DNA from: Allochromatium palmeri
GTDB lineage: Bacteria > Pseudomonadota > Gammaproteobacteria > Chromatiales > Chromatiaceae
DNA: 64,000 bases
Direction: 5' to 3'
Assembly: GCF_009720725.1 (NCBI RefSeq)
Contig: NZ_WNKT01000008.1
Span: forward strand, 1 to 64,000
Of the stretch, positions 9,407-18,809 are shown piece after piece. Both the position numbers and the translations under genes were made by a program. Under the pieces are notes generated by a model that did not search any database, had not been told where the DNA came from, and saw only the letters and a program-made list of their open reading frames with translations. Position 1 is the first letter of the stretch. Each line of letters opens with the position of its first letter.

Positions 9407-10194
9407 GACGACGTTCCTGGCCGCTGCTGAGCGTGCTGGCCTTCGGCTATGCCTTTCTCTATGTGCCGATTCTGCTGCTCATCCTCTATTCGTTCAACGA
9501 ATCGCGGCTGGTGACCGTGTGGTCGGGCTTTTCGTTCAAGTGGTACGGCGAGCTGCTGCACAACCGGCAGTTGCTCGATGCCGCCTGGCTGAGTGTGCGC
9601 ATCGCCGCGCTCAATGCCACCATCGCCGTGGTGCTGGGCACGCTGGCTGCCAATGCCCTGGTGCGTCACGGACGTTTTCGCGGACGCACCGGGCTGGAAC
9701 TGCTGCTGACCGCGCCGCTGGTGATGCCGGACGTCATCATCGGTCTGTCGATGCTGCTGCTGTTCGTGGCGCTGCAACAGACCATCGGCTGGCCGGACGG
9801 ACGTGGCTTCAGCACCATCACCATCGCCCACATCACGTTCAGCATGGCCTATGTCGCGGTGGTGGTGCGCTCGCGTCTGGCGCGCATGGACAGCTCGCTG
9901 GAAGAGGCCGCGATGGACCTGGGCGCGCGTCCGCTGACGGTCTATCTGCGCATCACATTGCCGCTGATCGCCCCGGCGCTGCTCTCCGGGTGGCTCCTGG
10001 CCTTCACGCTCTCGCTGGATGATCTGGTCATCGCCAGCTTCGTCTCCGGCCCCGGCGCGACCACGCTGCCGATGGTGATCTATTCGAGCGTGCGCATGGG
10101 CGTCTCGCCCCAGATCAATGCACTGGCGAGCCTGGTGGTCGCCCTGGTCGCGCTGGCGGTGGTGATTGCCGGGGTCTCGCTGCGGCGACGTTGA
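9403..10194 (+). CDS. potI: Polyamine ABC transporter, permease subunit 2
   Basis: 263 residues from the ATG at 9403 (overlapping potH). Six membrane helices are expected. The coupling loop is EEAAMDLGARPLTVYLRITLPLIAPALLSG, and the family sequence SFNESRLVTVWSGFSFKWY lies near the N-terminus. It is the last gene of potFGHI; 84 bases follow before pckA. Nothing is missing or broken in this transporter. Confidence 0.9.
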   Translation: MRRRSWPLLSVLAFGYAFLYVPILLLILYSFNESRLVTVWSGFSFKWYGELLHNRQLLDAAWLSVRIAALNATIAVVLGTLAANALVRHGRFRGRTGLELLLTAPLVMPDVIIGLSMLLLFVALQQTIGWPDGRGFSTITIAHITFSMAYVAVVVRSRLARMDSSLEEAAMDLGARPLTVYLRITLPLIAPALLSGWLLAFTLSLDDLVIASFVSGPGATTLPMVIYSSVRMGVSPQINALASLVVALVALAVVIAGVSLRRR

Positions 10195-10278
10195 GACACC
10201 TCGCGCGACCGCTTGAATATGCTAGGCTTTGACATGATCGTTCGAACATCCGAAGCCGGCATCCCGAAGGAGCCTCCC

Positions 10279-11880
10279 ATGCGCGTCTCTGGTCGACCCA
10301 CCGAGCATTCGCTCGACAATCACGGCCTCTACAATCTCGACACCATCCACTGGAACCTGCCGACCCCGGCGCTCTACGAGCAGGCCATCCGGGCGCACGA
10401 GGGAGTCCTCTCGCACATGGGACCGCTGGTGGTGCGTACCGGTCATCACACCGGACGCTCGGCCAACGACAAGTTCGTCGTCGATGAGCCGAGCAGCCGC
10501 GAGCATATCTGGTGGGGCGAGATCAACCAGCCGATCGATGAGGCGCATTTTGAGCTGCTCCATCATCGTCTGGCCTCCTATCTGCAGATGAAGGAGATCT
10601 ATGTCCAGGACTGCTATGTCGGCGCCGATCCAGACTATCGGATGCCGGTGCGCATCATTTCCGAGTACGCCTGGCACAGTCTCTTTGCGCGTAATCTGTT
10701 CATCCAGCCGAGTCCGGACGAGCTCGACACCCTGGTGCCGGAGTTCACTGTCATCGCCGTGCCGCGTTTCCACGCCATCCCGTCGCTCGACAAGACGCGC
10801 ACCGAGACCTTCATCCTGGTCAACTTCGCCAAGAAGCTGGTGCTGATCGGCGGCAGCAGCTATGCCGGCGAGATCAAAAAATCGCTGTTCACGGTGATGA
10901 ACTATCTGATGCCCTTCCGCGACGTGCTGCCGATGCACTGCTCGGCCAACATCGGGCCGAACGGGCGCGCCGCGCTCTTCTTCGGCCTGAGCGGCACCGG
11001 CAAGACCACGCTCTCGGCCGATGCCGCGCGCACCCTGATCGGCGACGACGAACATGGCTGGAGTCCGAACGGTGTCTTCAACTTCGAAGGCGGCTGCTAT
11101 GCCAAGATGATCCGGCTCTCACCGAGCGCCGAGCCGGAAATCTACGCGACCACCCAGCGCTTTGGCACTGTGCTGGAGAACGTGACCGTGCGCGCCGAGG
11201 ACCGGAGGCTGGATCTCGACGATGAGTCGCTGACCGAGAACACGCGCGGGGCCTATCACATCAGCGCCATCCCCAATGCCAGTGAGACCGGCGTCGGCGG
11301 ACATCCCAGCGTGGTGCTGTTTCTGACCTGCGACGCCTTCGGCGTGCTGCCGCCGGTCTCGCGCCTGACGCCCGAGCAGGCCATGTATCACTTCATCTCA
11401 GGCTACACGGCACGGGTCGCAGGCACCGAGAAGGGTGTCACTGAACCCTCGCCGGTGTTCAGCGCCTGCTATGGCGCGCCCTTCATGCCCCTGCATCCGC
11501 AGCGGTATGCCGCCCTGCTCGGCCAGCGACTCGCCGAGCACGGCACCCAGGTGTGGCTGATCAATACCGGCTGGAGTGGCGGTCCGTATGGGGTCGGCGA
11601 GCGGATCAAGATTCCGCACACCCGCGCCATGGTCAACGCCGTGCTCGACGGTCGGCTCGATGGCGTGCCGACCCGGGTCGATCCGATCTTCGGTCTCCAG
11701 ATCCCTGAATCCTGCCCGGACGTTCCGAGCAAAATCCTGGATCCGCGCAGCACCTGGTCGAATGGTGCCGACTACGATGCCCAGGCGCGCAAGCTCGCCG
11801 GTATGTTCGCGTCGAACTTCGCCAAGTTCGCCGATCAGGTCGACCCGCGCATCGCCGCTGCCGGACCCCAGGTCGCCTGA
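10279..11880 (+). CDS. pckA: Phosphoenolpyruvate carboxykinase (ATP)
   Basis: 533 residues; the ATG at 10279 has AAGGAG nine bases upstream and gives the usual length, although the frame is open 66 bases earlier. It converts oxaloacetate plus ATP to PEP, CO2 and ADP. Motifs are RTGHHTGRSANDKF (substrate Arg), the kinase P-loop GLSGTGKTTLSAD, LIGDDEHGWS (metal site) and FPVSRLTPEQAMYHF-like adenine-site residues with GYTARVAGTEKG. It ends three bases before pyrC, so the two are probably cotranscribed, although their pathways are unrelated. Confidence 0.95.
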   Translation: MRVSGRPTEHSLDNHGLYNLDTIHWNLPTPALYEQAIRAHEGVLSHMGPLVVRTGHHTGRSANDKFVVDEPSSREHIWWGEINQPIDEAHFELLHHRLASYLQMKEIYVQDCYVGADPDYRMPVRIISEYAWHSLFARNLFIQPSPDELDTLVPEFTVIAVPRFHAIPSLDKTRTETFILVNFAKKLVLIGGSSYAGEIKKSLFTVMNYLMPFRDVLPMHCSANIGPNGRAALFFGLSGTGKTTLSADAARTLIGDDEHGWSPNGVFNFEGGCYAKMIRLSPSAEPEIYATTQRFGTVLENVTVRAEDRRLDLDDESLTENTRGAYHISAIPNASETGVGGHPSVVLFLTCDAFGVLPPVSRLTPEQAMYHFISGYTARVAGTEKGVTEPSPVFSACYGAPFMPLHPQRYAALLGQRLAEHGTQVWLINTGWSGGPYGVGERIKIPHTRAMVNAVLDGRLDGVPTRVDPIFGLQIPESCPDVPSKILDPRSTWSNGADYDAQARKLAGMFASNFAKFADQVDPRIAAAGPQVA

Positions 11881-11883
11881 GTC

Positions 11884-12930
11884 ATGGCACAGTACGCCTC
11901 GATCGAGATCATCCGCCCGGATGACTGGCATCTGCATCTGCGCGATGGTGCGGCTATGGCCGATGTGGTGGGTTTGAGCGCGCGTCAGTTCGCGCGTGCC
12001 ATCGTCATGCCGAATCTCAAGCCGCCGGTAGTGACGACCGAGCAGGCGCTCGCCTATCGTGAGCGCATTCTCGCCGCCCTCCCCGCCAGCCGCGATTTCG
12101 AGCCGCTGATGACGCTCTATCTCACCGACCGCACCACGCCGGAGGAGATCACGCGCGCTAAGGACAGTGGTCTGGTGGCGGCCTGCAAGCTCTATCCGGC
12201 CGGCGCGACCACCAACTCCGAGAGCGGCGTGACCGACATCCCCCGGCTCAAGCCGGTGCTGGAGGCCATGCGTGAGGCCGGGATGCCGCTGCTGGTGCAT
12301 GGCGAGGTGACGGACGAGGCGATTGATATCTTCGATCGCGAGCCGGTTTTTATCGAGCGGGTGCTACGCCCGCTCATCGACCAGGTTCCAGGGCTCAGAA
12401 TCGTGCTGGAGCATGTGACGACCGCCGAGGCGGTGAGCTTCGTGCGTTCCGGCCCCGAGACCCTGGCTGCGACCATCACGCCGCATCATCTGCTCTACAA
12501 CCGCAATGCTATCCTGGTCGGCGGGATTCGGCCGCACTTCTATTGTCTGCCGGTGCTCAAGCGCGAGCGCCATCGGCTGGCGCTAGTCGAGGCCGCAACC
12601 AGCGGCCATCCGCGCTTTTTCCTAGGGACCGACAGCGCACCCCATGCGGTCGGCAGCAAGGAAGGCCGTTGTGGCTGCGCGGGTCTCTTCAGTGCCCATG
12701 CCGCGCTGGAACTCTATGCCGAGGTCTTCGATCAGGCCGGTGCGCTGGAGCGGCTGGAAGGCTTCGCCAGTCTGCATGGCCCGGATTTCTACGGCCTGCC
12801 CCGGAATCAGGCGCGGATCAGGCTGATCCGCGAGCCCTGGACCGTGCCTGAGAGCTATGCCTTCGGCGACAGTCAGGTGGTTCCGATGCGCGCGGCCGAA
12901 ACCATCGGCTGGCGCATCGAGCGCCGTTGA
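11884..12930 (+). CDS. pyrC: Dihydroorotase (class II)
   Basis: 348 residues. It catalyses the reversible ring closure of carbamoyl aspartate to dihydroorotate in pyrimidine synthesis. The metal-binding [10 protein letters not shown] is near the N-terminus. The active-site Lys ([12 protein letters not shown]), HGEV, LEHVTT and GTDSAPH follow, all as in E. coli PyrC (348 residues). The start is three bases after the pckA stop. Complete and unremarkable. Confidence 0.95.
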   Translation: MAQYASIEIIRPDDWHLHLRDGAAMADVVGLSARQFARAIVMPNLKPPVVTTEQALAYRERILAALPASRDFEPLMTLYLTDRTTPEEITRAKDSGLVAACKLYPAGATTNSESGVTDIPRLKPVLEAMREAGMPLLVHGEVTDEAIDIFDREPVFIERVLRPLIDQVPGLRIVLEHVTTAEAVSFVRSGPETLAATITPHHLLYNRNAILVGGIRPHFYCLPVLKRERHRLALVEAATSGHPRFFLGTDSAPHAVGSKEGRCGCAGLFSAHAALELYAEVFDQAGALERLEGFASLHGPDFYGLPRNQARIRLIREPWTVPESYAFGDSQVVPMRAAETIGWRIERR

Positions 12931-12955
12931 ACGCTGGAGTTGCGAACGACGCGGC

Positions 12956-13708
12956 TCAGAATTCGACCTCGTCCCAGAAATCGGGTTGTGATTCATCGGT
13001 CGGCGGATGGCCGTCGTAGGCCAGATTCTGACGGCGCTGGAGATAGGCATCGCGCACGAAGCTGTAGGGATCGATTGACGCGTCCTCGATGATCTGGGTC
13101 GTGGTGAGAAGATCGGCGCGCTGGTCGATCACCTGCGCCCCGAGCAGCACCCAGCGCACCTCATGCTCCCTGAGACTGATCAGCGGATCGGTAACGATGT
13201 CACCCCCCATGCCGAGGGCATCGCGCATGCTGCTCGGCCCCAGAAGCGGCATGACCAGATAGGCGCCCTGCTCCAGACCCCAATAACCAAGCGTCTGACC
13301 GAAGTCCTCCTTGTAGCTCGGCAGACCGACATTGGTGGCCACGTCGATGAAGCCCAGCACACCGACGGTCGAGTTGATGAAGAGTCGCCCGACATCGCTG
13401 CCGGCGCGCGACATCTTGAACTGCAAGACGTTGTTCACCGCCGAGGTCACGTCGGCGATGTTGTCGAAGAAGTTGGTGATACCGCGATCGACCGACTCGG
13501 GTGTCACCTTTTGATAGCCTTTGGCGATCGGCTGCACGAACGCCTTGTCAAAATCCATGTTGAAGCGGAAGACGGCCCGGTTATAGGGCTCCAATGGATC
13601 GCGCGGATCGACCTCACGATCAGGTTTGGAAGCACATCCGAGCAAGAGCGCCGGCACCACCAGGCAACTCAACGCGCGTAACCCACAGCACCCCATGTCC
13701 ATAGCCAT
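12956..13708 (-). CDS. mlaA: MlaA (VacJ) outer-membrane lipoprotein
   Basis: About 250 residues. MlaA works with the Mla system to take misplaced phospholipids from the outer leaflet of the outer membrane. A lipoprotein signal (LVVPALLLGCAS, lipidation Cys at about residue 26) is followed by the family sequences DPLEPYNRAVFRFNMDFDKAFVQPIAKGY, NFFDNIADV and DFGQTLGYWG. Three in-frame ATGs lie within 33 bases (13741, 13726, 13708). I chose 13708 because it gives a normal-length signal peptide and has GAGG upstream. No other mla genes are nearby. Confidence 0.88.
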   Translation of the reverse strand: MAMDMGCCGLRALSCLVVPALLLGCASKPDREVDPRDPLEPYNRAVFRFNMDFDKAFVQPIAKGYQKVTPESVDRGITNFFDNIADVTSAVNNVLQFKMSRAGSDVGRLFINSTVGVLGFIDVATNVGLPSYKEDFGQTLGYWGLEQGAYLVMPLLGPSSMRDALGMGGDIVTDPLISLREHEVRWVLLGAQVIDQRADLLTTTQIIEDASIDPYSFVRDAYLQRRQNLAYDGHPPTDESQPDFWDEVEF

Positions 13709-13791
13709 TATGCTCGGCGACCTCATCAATGAATTGACCAAATCCTACCACAGCGCGAACCTGCATCGGAGAGACGAAGCAGTCAAGGGCA

Positions 13792-13820
13792 TTGGCATTT
13801 AGGCTGGACATACTTATGCT
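13792..13820 (+). promoter_or_regulatory. Sigma-70-like promoter for rnt
   Basis: TTGGCA (13792-13797), a 17-base spacer and TATGCT (13815-13820) form a good -35/-10 pair. The expected start of transcription, 6-8 bases on, coincides with the ATG at 13827, so the mRNA could be leaderless. Read from sequence only. Confidence 0.5.
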
Positions 13821-13826
13821 GTGGCG

Positions 13827-14507
13827 ATGAGAGAACAGGACACCATCCCTTCCGGCATCGCACGGCGCTTTCGCGGCTTTCTACCCGTCGTGGTGGACGT
13901 CGAGACCGCCGGCTTCGATGCCCAGCGTCACGCCTTGCTGGAGATCGCGGCCGTCATCATCCGCCAGCGCCCAGACGGTTTGCTGGAGCCGGCCTCAACG
14001 CTGGCCTGCCATGTGCTGCCCTTCGTCGATTCGGAGCTTGACCCGCGCGCCCTGGCCTTCAATGGCATCGACCCACACCACCCCTTCCGCGACGCCGTCT
14101 CGGAGCAGGACGCGCTCGAACGCATCCTCACGCCGATCCGCAAGGCGGTGAAATCGACCGGCTGCAATCGCGCCATCCTGGTCGGGCACAATGCGCACTT
14201 CGATCTGGGATTCATCAAGGCCGCCGTCGAGCGTACCGGCTACAAGCGCAATCCGTTCCATGCTTTCAGCGTCTTCGATACTGTGACGCTCGGTGGCTTG
14301 ATGTTCGGCCAGACCGTGCTCGCCAAGGCATCCAAGGCGGCTGGGCTGCGCTGGCTGCACAGTGAGGCGCATTCGGCCGTTTATGACGCCGAGCAGACCG
14401 CGCGCCTGTTCTGCGCGGTCGTCAATCGCTGGCGTGAACTCGACCCAGAGCGTTACTGGGAGCGTAATTCCGAGGTGCTGGCCGGGGTCACCAAGGACTC
14501 GGATTGA
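13827..14507 (+). CDS. rnt: Ribonuclease T
   Basis: 226 residues. RNase T is a 3'-5' DEDD exonuclease that trims tRNA and other stable RNA ends. The metal residues sit in VVDVETAGF (Exo I), HNAHFDLGF (Exo II) and [11 protein letters not shown] (Exo III, with the catalytic His), and KRNPFHAF and CNRAI are also conserved. The ATG at 13827 gives an N-terminus matching that of E. coli RNase T in length ([18 protein letters not shown]). A GTG two codons earlier is less likely and lies at or before the predicted transcription start. Confidence 0.93.
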   Translation: MREQDTIPSGIARRFRGFLPVVVDVETAGFDAQRHALLEIAAVIIRQRPDGLLEPASTLACHVLPFVDSELDPRALAFNGIDPHHPFRDAVSEQDALERILTPIRKAVKSTGCNRAILVGHNAHFDLGFIKAAVERTGYKRNPFHAFSVFDTVTLGGLMFGQTVLAKASKAAGLRWLHSEAHSAVYDAEQTARLFCAVVNRWRELDPERYWERNSEVLAGVTKDSD

Positions 14508-14511
14508 TCGC

Positions 14512-14841
14512 TCAGTCGGCTCCGGATTTGGCGACGGCCTGCTCCATCAAGGTCTTCAGCTCGCCGCTGGCATGCAGTTCGAGCGTGATGTCGCAGCCGC
14601 CCACCAGTTCACCGTCGATGTAGATCTGCGGGAAGGTTGGCCAGTCGGCAAAGCGCGGCAGGTGTTCGAAGATTTCGGGGTCTTGCAGGACGTTGACATA
14701 GGCAAAGGGCAATTCGCACTGCTGCAAGGCTTGCGCCGCGCGCATGGAGAAACCGCACTGCGGAAATTGCGGCGTGCCCTTCATGTAGATCACGACCGGG
14801 TTGTTCTTGACCTGCTCGCCGATACGTTCCAAGACATCCAT
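14512..14841 (-). CDS. grxD: Monothiol glutaredoxin, Grx4 family
   Basis: 109 residues from ATG 14841, eight bases after GAGGA; an upstream extension is open but not conserved. The CGFS active site (Cys29) lies in KGTPQFPQCGFSMRA, and WPTFPQIYIDGELVGGCDI is the glutathione-binding part. CGFS glutaredoxins bind and deliver [2Fe-2S] clusters rather than reduce disulfides. It lies just downstream of the amidotransferase gene on the same strand and ends convergently with rnt. Confidence 0.93.
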   Translation of the reverse strand: MDVLERIGEQVKNNPVVIYMKGTPQFPQCGFSMRAAQALQQCELPFAYVNVLQDPEIFEHLPRFADWPTFPQIYIDGELVGGCDITLELHASGELKTLMEQAVAKSGAD

Positions 14842-14937
14842 CACGGGATTCCTCATAGTCTGTAAATGATGCTCCACGCTCAGAATCGGGCCGGGCAGGC
14901 GCATTTTCAAACTTCCTTTGAGGCGTGATGCAACCAT

Positions 14938-16713
14938 TCAATCGACATGACGCTGGAGCCAGAGTTCAAGCAACGCCAGATGCCAGAGCTTGTTGCCCTG
15001 GATGCGGGTGTGGTGCATGTCGGGCGCGGCCAGGAGCTGATCGAGATAGTCCTGGCGATACAGACCGCGCTCGCGGCTGGCGCGCGAGGTCAGGACATCG
15101 CGCATCATGTCGAGGAAGGGACCGCGCACATATTTGAGCGCCGGCATGGGGAAATAGCCCTTGGGTCGGTCGATCACGGCCTCCGGCAGCAGACCACGGG
15201 CAAGCGCCTTGAGCGGATACTTGCCGCCTTCGCGCAGCTTGAGTTCGGGCGGACAGCGCGCGGCCAGTTCGACGAGCTGGTGATCGAGGAAGGGCACGCG
15301 CGCCTCCAAACCCCAGGCCATGGTCATGTTGTCGACACGCTTGACGGGATCGTCGACGATGAGCGTGGTCACATCCAGCCGCAGCACGGCATCCATGAAG
15401 GTGTCGGCGTCCGGCTCGGCCAGACGCTCGGCGATCAGCACTGAAGTATGGTCCTCGCCGGCATGGGCCGCGCTGATCATCCGTAAATATTCGTCGTGAT
15501 CGCGGTCGAAATAGTGTTTGGCGAAGCGTTCCAGCGGCGAGCCGACGGTCTCGGCGGCCATGCGCGGATACCAGAAATAGCCGCCGAACACCTCATCGGC
15601 GCCCTGCCCCGACTGGACGACCTTGATCTCGCGCGAGACCTGCTCGGCGAGTAGATAGAAGGCCACCGCATCCTGACCGAACATCGGCTCGGCCATGGCG
15701 TCGATCGCCTCAGGCAGTCGGGTCAGCACCTGGTCGTTGGGCACCAGGAATTTATGGTGGCGCGTGCCATAGTGCTCGACGACCAGATCCGAGTATTCGA
15801 ACTCGCTGCCGGCCTCCTCGGGCGTGTCCTCGAAACCGACCGAGAAGGTGCGCAGATCCGCGACTCCGGCCTCGGCGAGCAGGGCGACCAGCAGACTGGA
15901 GTCCAGCCCGCCCGAGAGCAGCACCCCAACCGGCACGTCGGCGACCTCGCTACGGATCTTGACCGCGTGACGCAGGGCGGCGTGGATGGCCTCCAGCCAT
16001 TCATTTTCGGATAACGGCGACGTGGGACGCTGAGCCGTGAGACGCCAATAGGCCTGCTCGGTCTGGCGGCCATCGGCTTCGATCAGTCGCCAGTGTCCGG
16101 GCGCCAGCTTGCGTATGCCCTGGAGGATGGTGCGTGGCGCCGGAACCACGGCATGGAGCGTAAAGAGATTGTGCAGCGCGACTGGATCGATCCGCGCATC
16201 AACGCCACCGGCGGCCAGCAGCGCTTGCGGATTGGAGGCGAAGCGCAGAATGCGCCCCTGCTCCGACCAGTAGAGCGGTTTGATGCCGAAGCGGTCGCGC
16301 GCCAGGAACAGCGAGCGCCGGTTGGCGTCCCAGATCGCAAAGGCGAACATGCCGTGCAGTCGCTCGACGCATTCGGTCCCCCAGGCATGCCAGGCCTTGA
16401 GGATGACCTCGCTGTCACCTTCAGAGAAGAAGCGATAGCCCTTGGACTCCAGCTCGCGCCGCAGCGCACGGTAGTTGTAGATGGTGCCGTTGAAGACCAG
16501 CGCCAGCCCCAACTCAGCATCGACCAGCGGCTGATTGGAGCGCGCAGACAGATCGATGATGGCCAGCCGCCGATGCCCGAAGGCCAGTGCCCCGTCGCTG
16601 TAACGGCCACCATGATCCGGGCCGCGCCGCGTCAGTTCGGCCATCATGCGCTCGATCGCGTCCAGATTGGCCGGCGCGCCATCGAGCCGAAGCTCGCCAC
16701 AGATACCGCACAT
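14938..16713 (-). CDS. Glutamine-dependent asparagine synthase-family amidotransferase (possibly NAGGN type)
   Basis: 591 residues. The N-terminal class II glutaminase domain starts with the nucleophile Cys2 (MCGICGE) and has RRGPDHGG, GHRRLAIIDLS and FNGTIYNY. The C-terminal ATP-pyrophosphatase domain has SGGLDSS and SGQGADEVFGGY. This shows a glutamine-hydrolysing AsnB-family enzyme. The wording of the glutaminase domain (VDAELGLALVFNGTIYNYRALRREL) resembles the amidotransferase that makes the osmolyte N-acetylglutaminylglutamine amide. Its usual acetyltransferase/ligase partners are not adjacent, so plain asparagine synthetase remains possible. No residue loss is visible. Confidence 0.85.
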   Translation of the reverse strand: MCGICGELRLDGAPANLDAIERMMAELTRRGPDHGGRYSDGALAFGHRRLAIIDLSARSNQPLVDAELGLALVFNGTIYNYRALRRELESKGYRFFSEGDSEVILKAWHAWGTECVERLHGMFAFAIWDANRRSLFLARDRFGIKPLYWSEQGRILRFASNPQALLAAGGVDARIDPVALHNLFTLHAVVPAPRTILQGIRKLAPGHWRLIEADGRQTEQAYWRLTAQRPTSPLSENEWLEAIHAALRHAVKIRSEVADVPVGVLLSGGLDSSLLVALLAEAGVADLRTFSVGFEDTPEEAGSEFEYSDLVVEHYGTRHHKFLVPNDQVLTRLPEAIDAMAEPMFGQDAVAFYLLAEQVSREIKVVQSGQGADEVFGGYFWYPRMAAETVGSPLERFAKHYFDRDHDEYLRMISAAHAGEDHTSVLIAERLAEPDADTFMDAVLRLDVTTLIVDDPVKRVDNMTMAWGLEARVPFLDHQLVELAARCPPELKLREGGKYPLKALARGLLPEAVIDRPKGYFPMPALKYVRGPFLDMMRDVLTSRASRERGLYRQDYLDQLLAAPDMHHTRIQGNKLWHLALLELWLQRHVD

Positions 16714-16873
16714 TTAAGGTCTTCTCCTGCAAAGCGATCAGATGTCTATCGCCAAGAGGATAGCGTAATCGCTAGCGGGCGATGGTTGCAAAAACGGTAA
16801 GCCGACCGCATGGTGACGATGCATTCGAAAATTATCCTGGATCCCACGCTGAAACGCAGGAGACTTCACAGCC

Positions 16874-17455
16874 ATGACGCACGAACTACCCGCCCTCCCC
16901 TATGAGAAGAATGCCCTGGAGCCGGTGATCTCGGCCGAGACCATCGACTACCACTACGGCAAGCATCATCAGACCTATGTCACCAATCTCAACAACCTGA
17001 TCAAGGACACCGAGTTCGCCGACATGAGTCTGGAGGACATCATCCTGAAGTCCTCCGGTGGTCTCTTCAACAACGCCGCGCAGGTCTGGAACCATACCTT
17101 CTACTGGAACTGTCTCAGCCCCAATGGCGGCGGCGCCCCGAGCGGCGCGCTGGCAGCGGCGATCGATGCCAAGTTCGGCTCGTTCGACGCGTTCAAGACG
17201 CAGTTCGCGCAATCGGCCGCCACCAACTTCGGTTCGGGCTGGACCTGGCTGGTCAAGAATGCCGACGGCTCGATCGAGATCTTCAACACCTCCAACGCCG
17301 GCACGCCCATGACCTCGGGCAAGACCGCGCTCCTGACCGTCGACGTTTGGGAACACGCCTACTACATCGACTACCGCAACGCCCGTCCCAAGTACCTCGA
17401 AAGCCTCTGGGACAAGGTCAACTGGGACTTCGTCAGTGCCAATTATGCGGGCTAA
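16874..17455 (+). CDS. sodB: Superoxide dismutase (Fe type)
   Basis: 193 residues, converting superoxide to oxygen and peroxide. The metal ligands are in [21 protein letters not shown] and [10 protein letters not shown]. The sequence [19 protein letters not shown] is of the iron-enzyme type. There is no signal peptide, so it is cytoplasmic. AGGAG lies upstream at about 16858-16862. It is transcribed alone, divergently from the amidotransferase gene across a 160-base gap, and is followed by a hairpin terminator at 17534. Confidence 0.95.
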   Translation: MTHELPALPYEKNALEPVISAETIDYHYGKHHQTYVTNLNNLIKDTEFADMSLEDIILKSSGGLFNNAAQVWNHTFYWNCLSPNGGGAPSGALAAAIDAKFGSFDAFKTQFAQSAATNFGSGWTWLVKNADGSIEIFNTSNAGTPMTSGKTALLTVDVWEHAYYIDYRNARPKYLESLWDKVNWDFVSANYAG

Positions 17456-17480
17456 ATCAAGCGAATCCGCGCATCCATCC

Positions 17481-17510
17481 TTGTCAAGGGTGTAAATATC
17501 GCGTTATATT
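17481..17510 (+). promoter_or_regulatory. Possible sigma-70 promoter upstream of argD
   Basis: TTGTCA (17481-17486) and TATATT (17505-17510) are 18 bases apart (or TTATAT with 17). It would start RNA at about 17517, just before a terminator-like hairpin and 88 bases before argD. Confidence 0.4.
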
Positions 17511-17533
17511 CGCTCACTTCGCCTTATACACAG

Positions 17534-17568
17534 AGGCGGTTTCCCGTGCGGGGTAACCGCCTTTTTTA
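17534..17568 (+). terminator. Intrinsic terminator between sodB and argD
   Basis: AGGCGGTT (17534-17541) pairs perfectly with AACCGCCT (17555-17562). The loop can form an inner CCC/GGG stem. A run of Ts (17562-17567) follows. It can end sodB transcripts. Because a promoter-like sequence lies just upstream of it, it could also act as an attenuator for argD. Confidence 0.75.
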
Positions 17569-17604
17569 TTTTCATCCTGAACGCTTGATCGGGGTCTTTG
17601 CGCC

Positions 17605-18783
17605 ATGAGCGAACCCTTGATGGCCACCTATAATCGCCTGCCCGTGACCTTTGAACGGGGTGAAGGCGTCTGGCTCTGGGACAACAACGGCACGCGCTAT
17701 CTGGATGCGCTCTCCGGGATCGCTGTCTGCGGACTCGGCCATGCGCATCCGGCTGTGCGCGATGCACTGTGCGAGCAGGCCGGTCGGCTGGTCCATACCT
17801 CTAACCTCTACGGCATCGTCGAGCAGGAACGCCTGGGCGCGCTTCTGACCGAGCAGGCCGGGATGGATCGCGTCTTCTTCGCCAACTCGGGCGCGGAAGC
17901 CAATGAGGCGGCAATCAAGCTGGCGCGGCTCCATGCCCATCGGCGCGGCATCGAGAACCCGGCGATCCTGGTCGCCGAGAACAGCTTCCACGGCCGCACC
18001 CTGGCCACGCTCTCGGCCACCGGCAACCGCAAGGTTCAGGCCGGTTTCGAGCCGCTGGTGCAGGGCTTCGTGCGCGTGCCCTATGACGACCTGGACGCGA
18101 TCGAGACCGCCGCCGTCAACCGGCCCAACATCGTCGCCATCCTGATCGAGCCGATCCAGGGCGAAGGCGGTATCCGCGTCCCAAGCGCGGACTATCTAGC
18201 CCGCCTGCGGGAGATCTGTGATCGCTCAGACTGGCTGCTGATGCTCGACGAGATCCAGACCGGCATCGGCCGCACCGGGCGCCTGTTCGCCTTCGAGCAC
18301 GCGGGCATCCAGCCCGACGTGGTCACGCTCGCCAAGGGGCTGGGCAATGGCGTGCCGATCGGCGCCTGTCTGGCACGCGGCGCGGCGGCTGAGGTGTTCT
18401 CGCCCGGCTCGCACGGTTCGACCTTCGGCGGCAATCCGCTCGCCTGTCGTGCCGGCCGCGCGGTGCTGGAGACGCTCATCGCCGACGGCCTGATCGAGAA
18501 CGCCGAAACTCAGGGCGCCTATCTGCAGGAGTCACTGCGCACGGCGCTGAGCGAGACCCGTGGCGTGGTCGAGATCCGTGGCTGTGGCCTCATGGTCGGC
18601 ATCGAACTCGACCGTCCCTGTGGCGAACTCGTCGGCCAGGCGCTCGAAGCCGGACTCCTGATCAATGTCACCGCCGAGCGGGTGATCCGGCTGCTGCCGC
18701 CGCTGATCATCGATCGCGATCAGGTCGACGCACTGGTCGGCACGCTCACCGGACTCATCCAAGGCTTTTTGGGCGACGCCTGA
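17605..18783 (+). CDS. argD: Acetylornithine aminotransferase
   Basis: 392 residues. A class III PLP-dependent aminotransferase of arginine synthesis; ArgD enzymes often also act in the lysine pathway. Visible motifs are [74 protein letters not shown] and the PLP lysine in [14 protein letters not shown]. The start follows the short stretch after the terminator-like hairpin. The gene is 26 bases before argF and probably cotranscribed with it. Confidence 0.95.
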   Translation: MSEPLMATYNRLPVTFERGEGVWLWDNNGTRYLDALSGIAVCGLGHAHPAVRDALCEQAGRLVHTSNLYGIVEQERLGALLTEQAGMDRVFFANSGAEANEAAIKLARLHAHRRGIENPAILVAENSFHGRTLATLSATGNRKVQAGFEPLVQGFVRVPYDDLDAIETAAVNRPNIVAILIEPIQGEGGIRVPSADYLARLREICDRSDWLLMLDEIQTGIGRTGRLFAFEHAGIQPDVVTLAKGLGNGVPIGACLARGAAAEVFSPGSHGSTFGGNPLACRAGRAVLETLIADGLIENAETQGAYLQESLRTALSETRGVVEIRGCGLMVGIELDRPCGELVGQALEAGLLINVTAERVIRLLPPLIIDRDQVDALVGTLTGLIQGFLGDA

Positions 18784-18809
18784 AGACGACCCCGCGAGAG
18801 ACCTCCCCG

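Noticed and set aside
16714-16873. Possible iron- or redox-regulated operator before sodB
   Set aside because: I could not find a convincing Fur-type or other palindrome in this gap.
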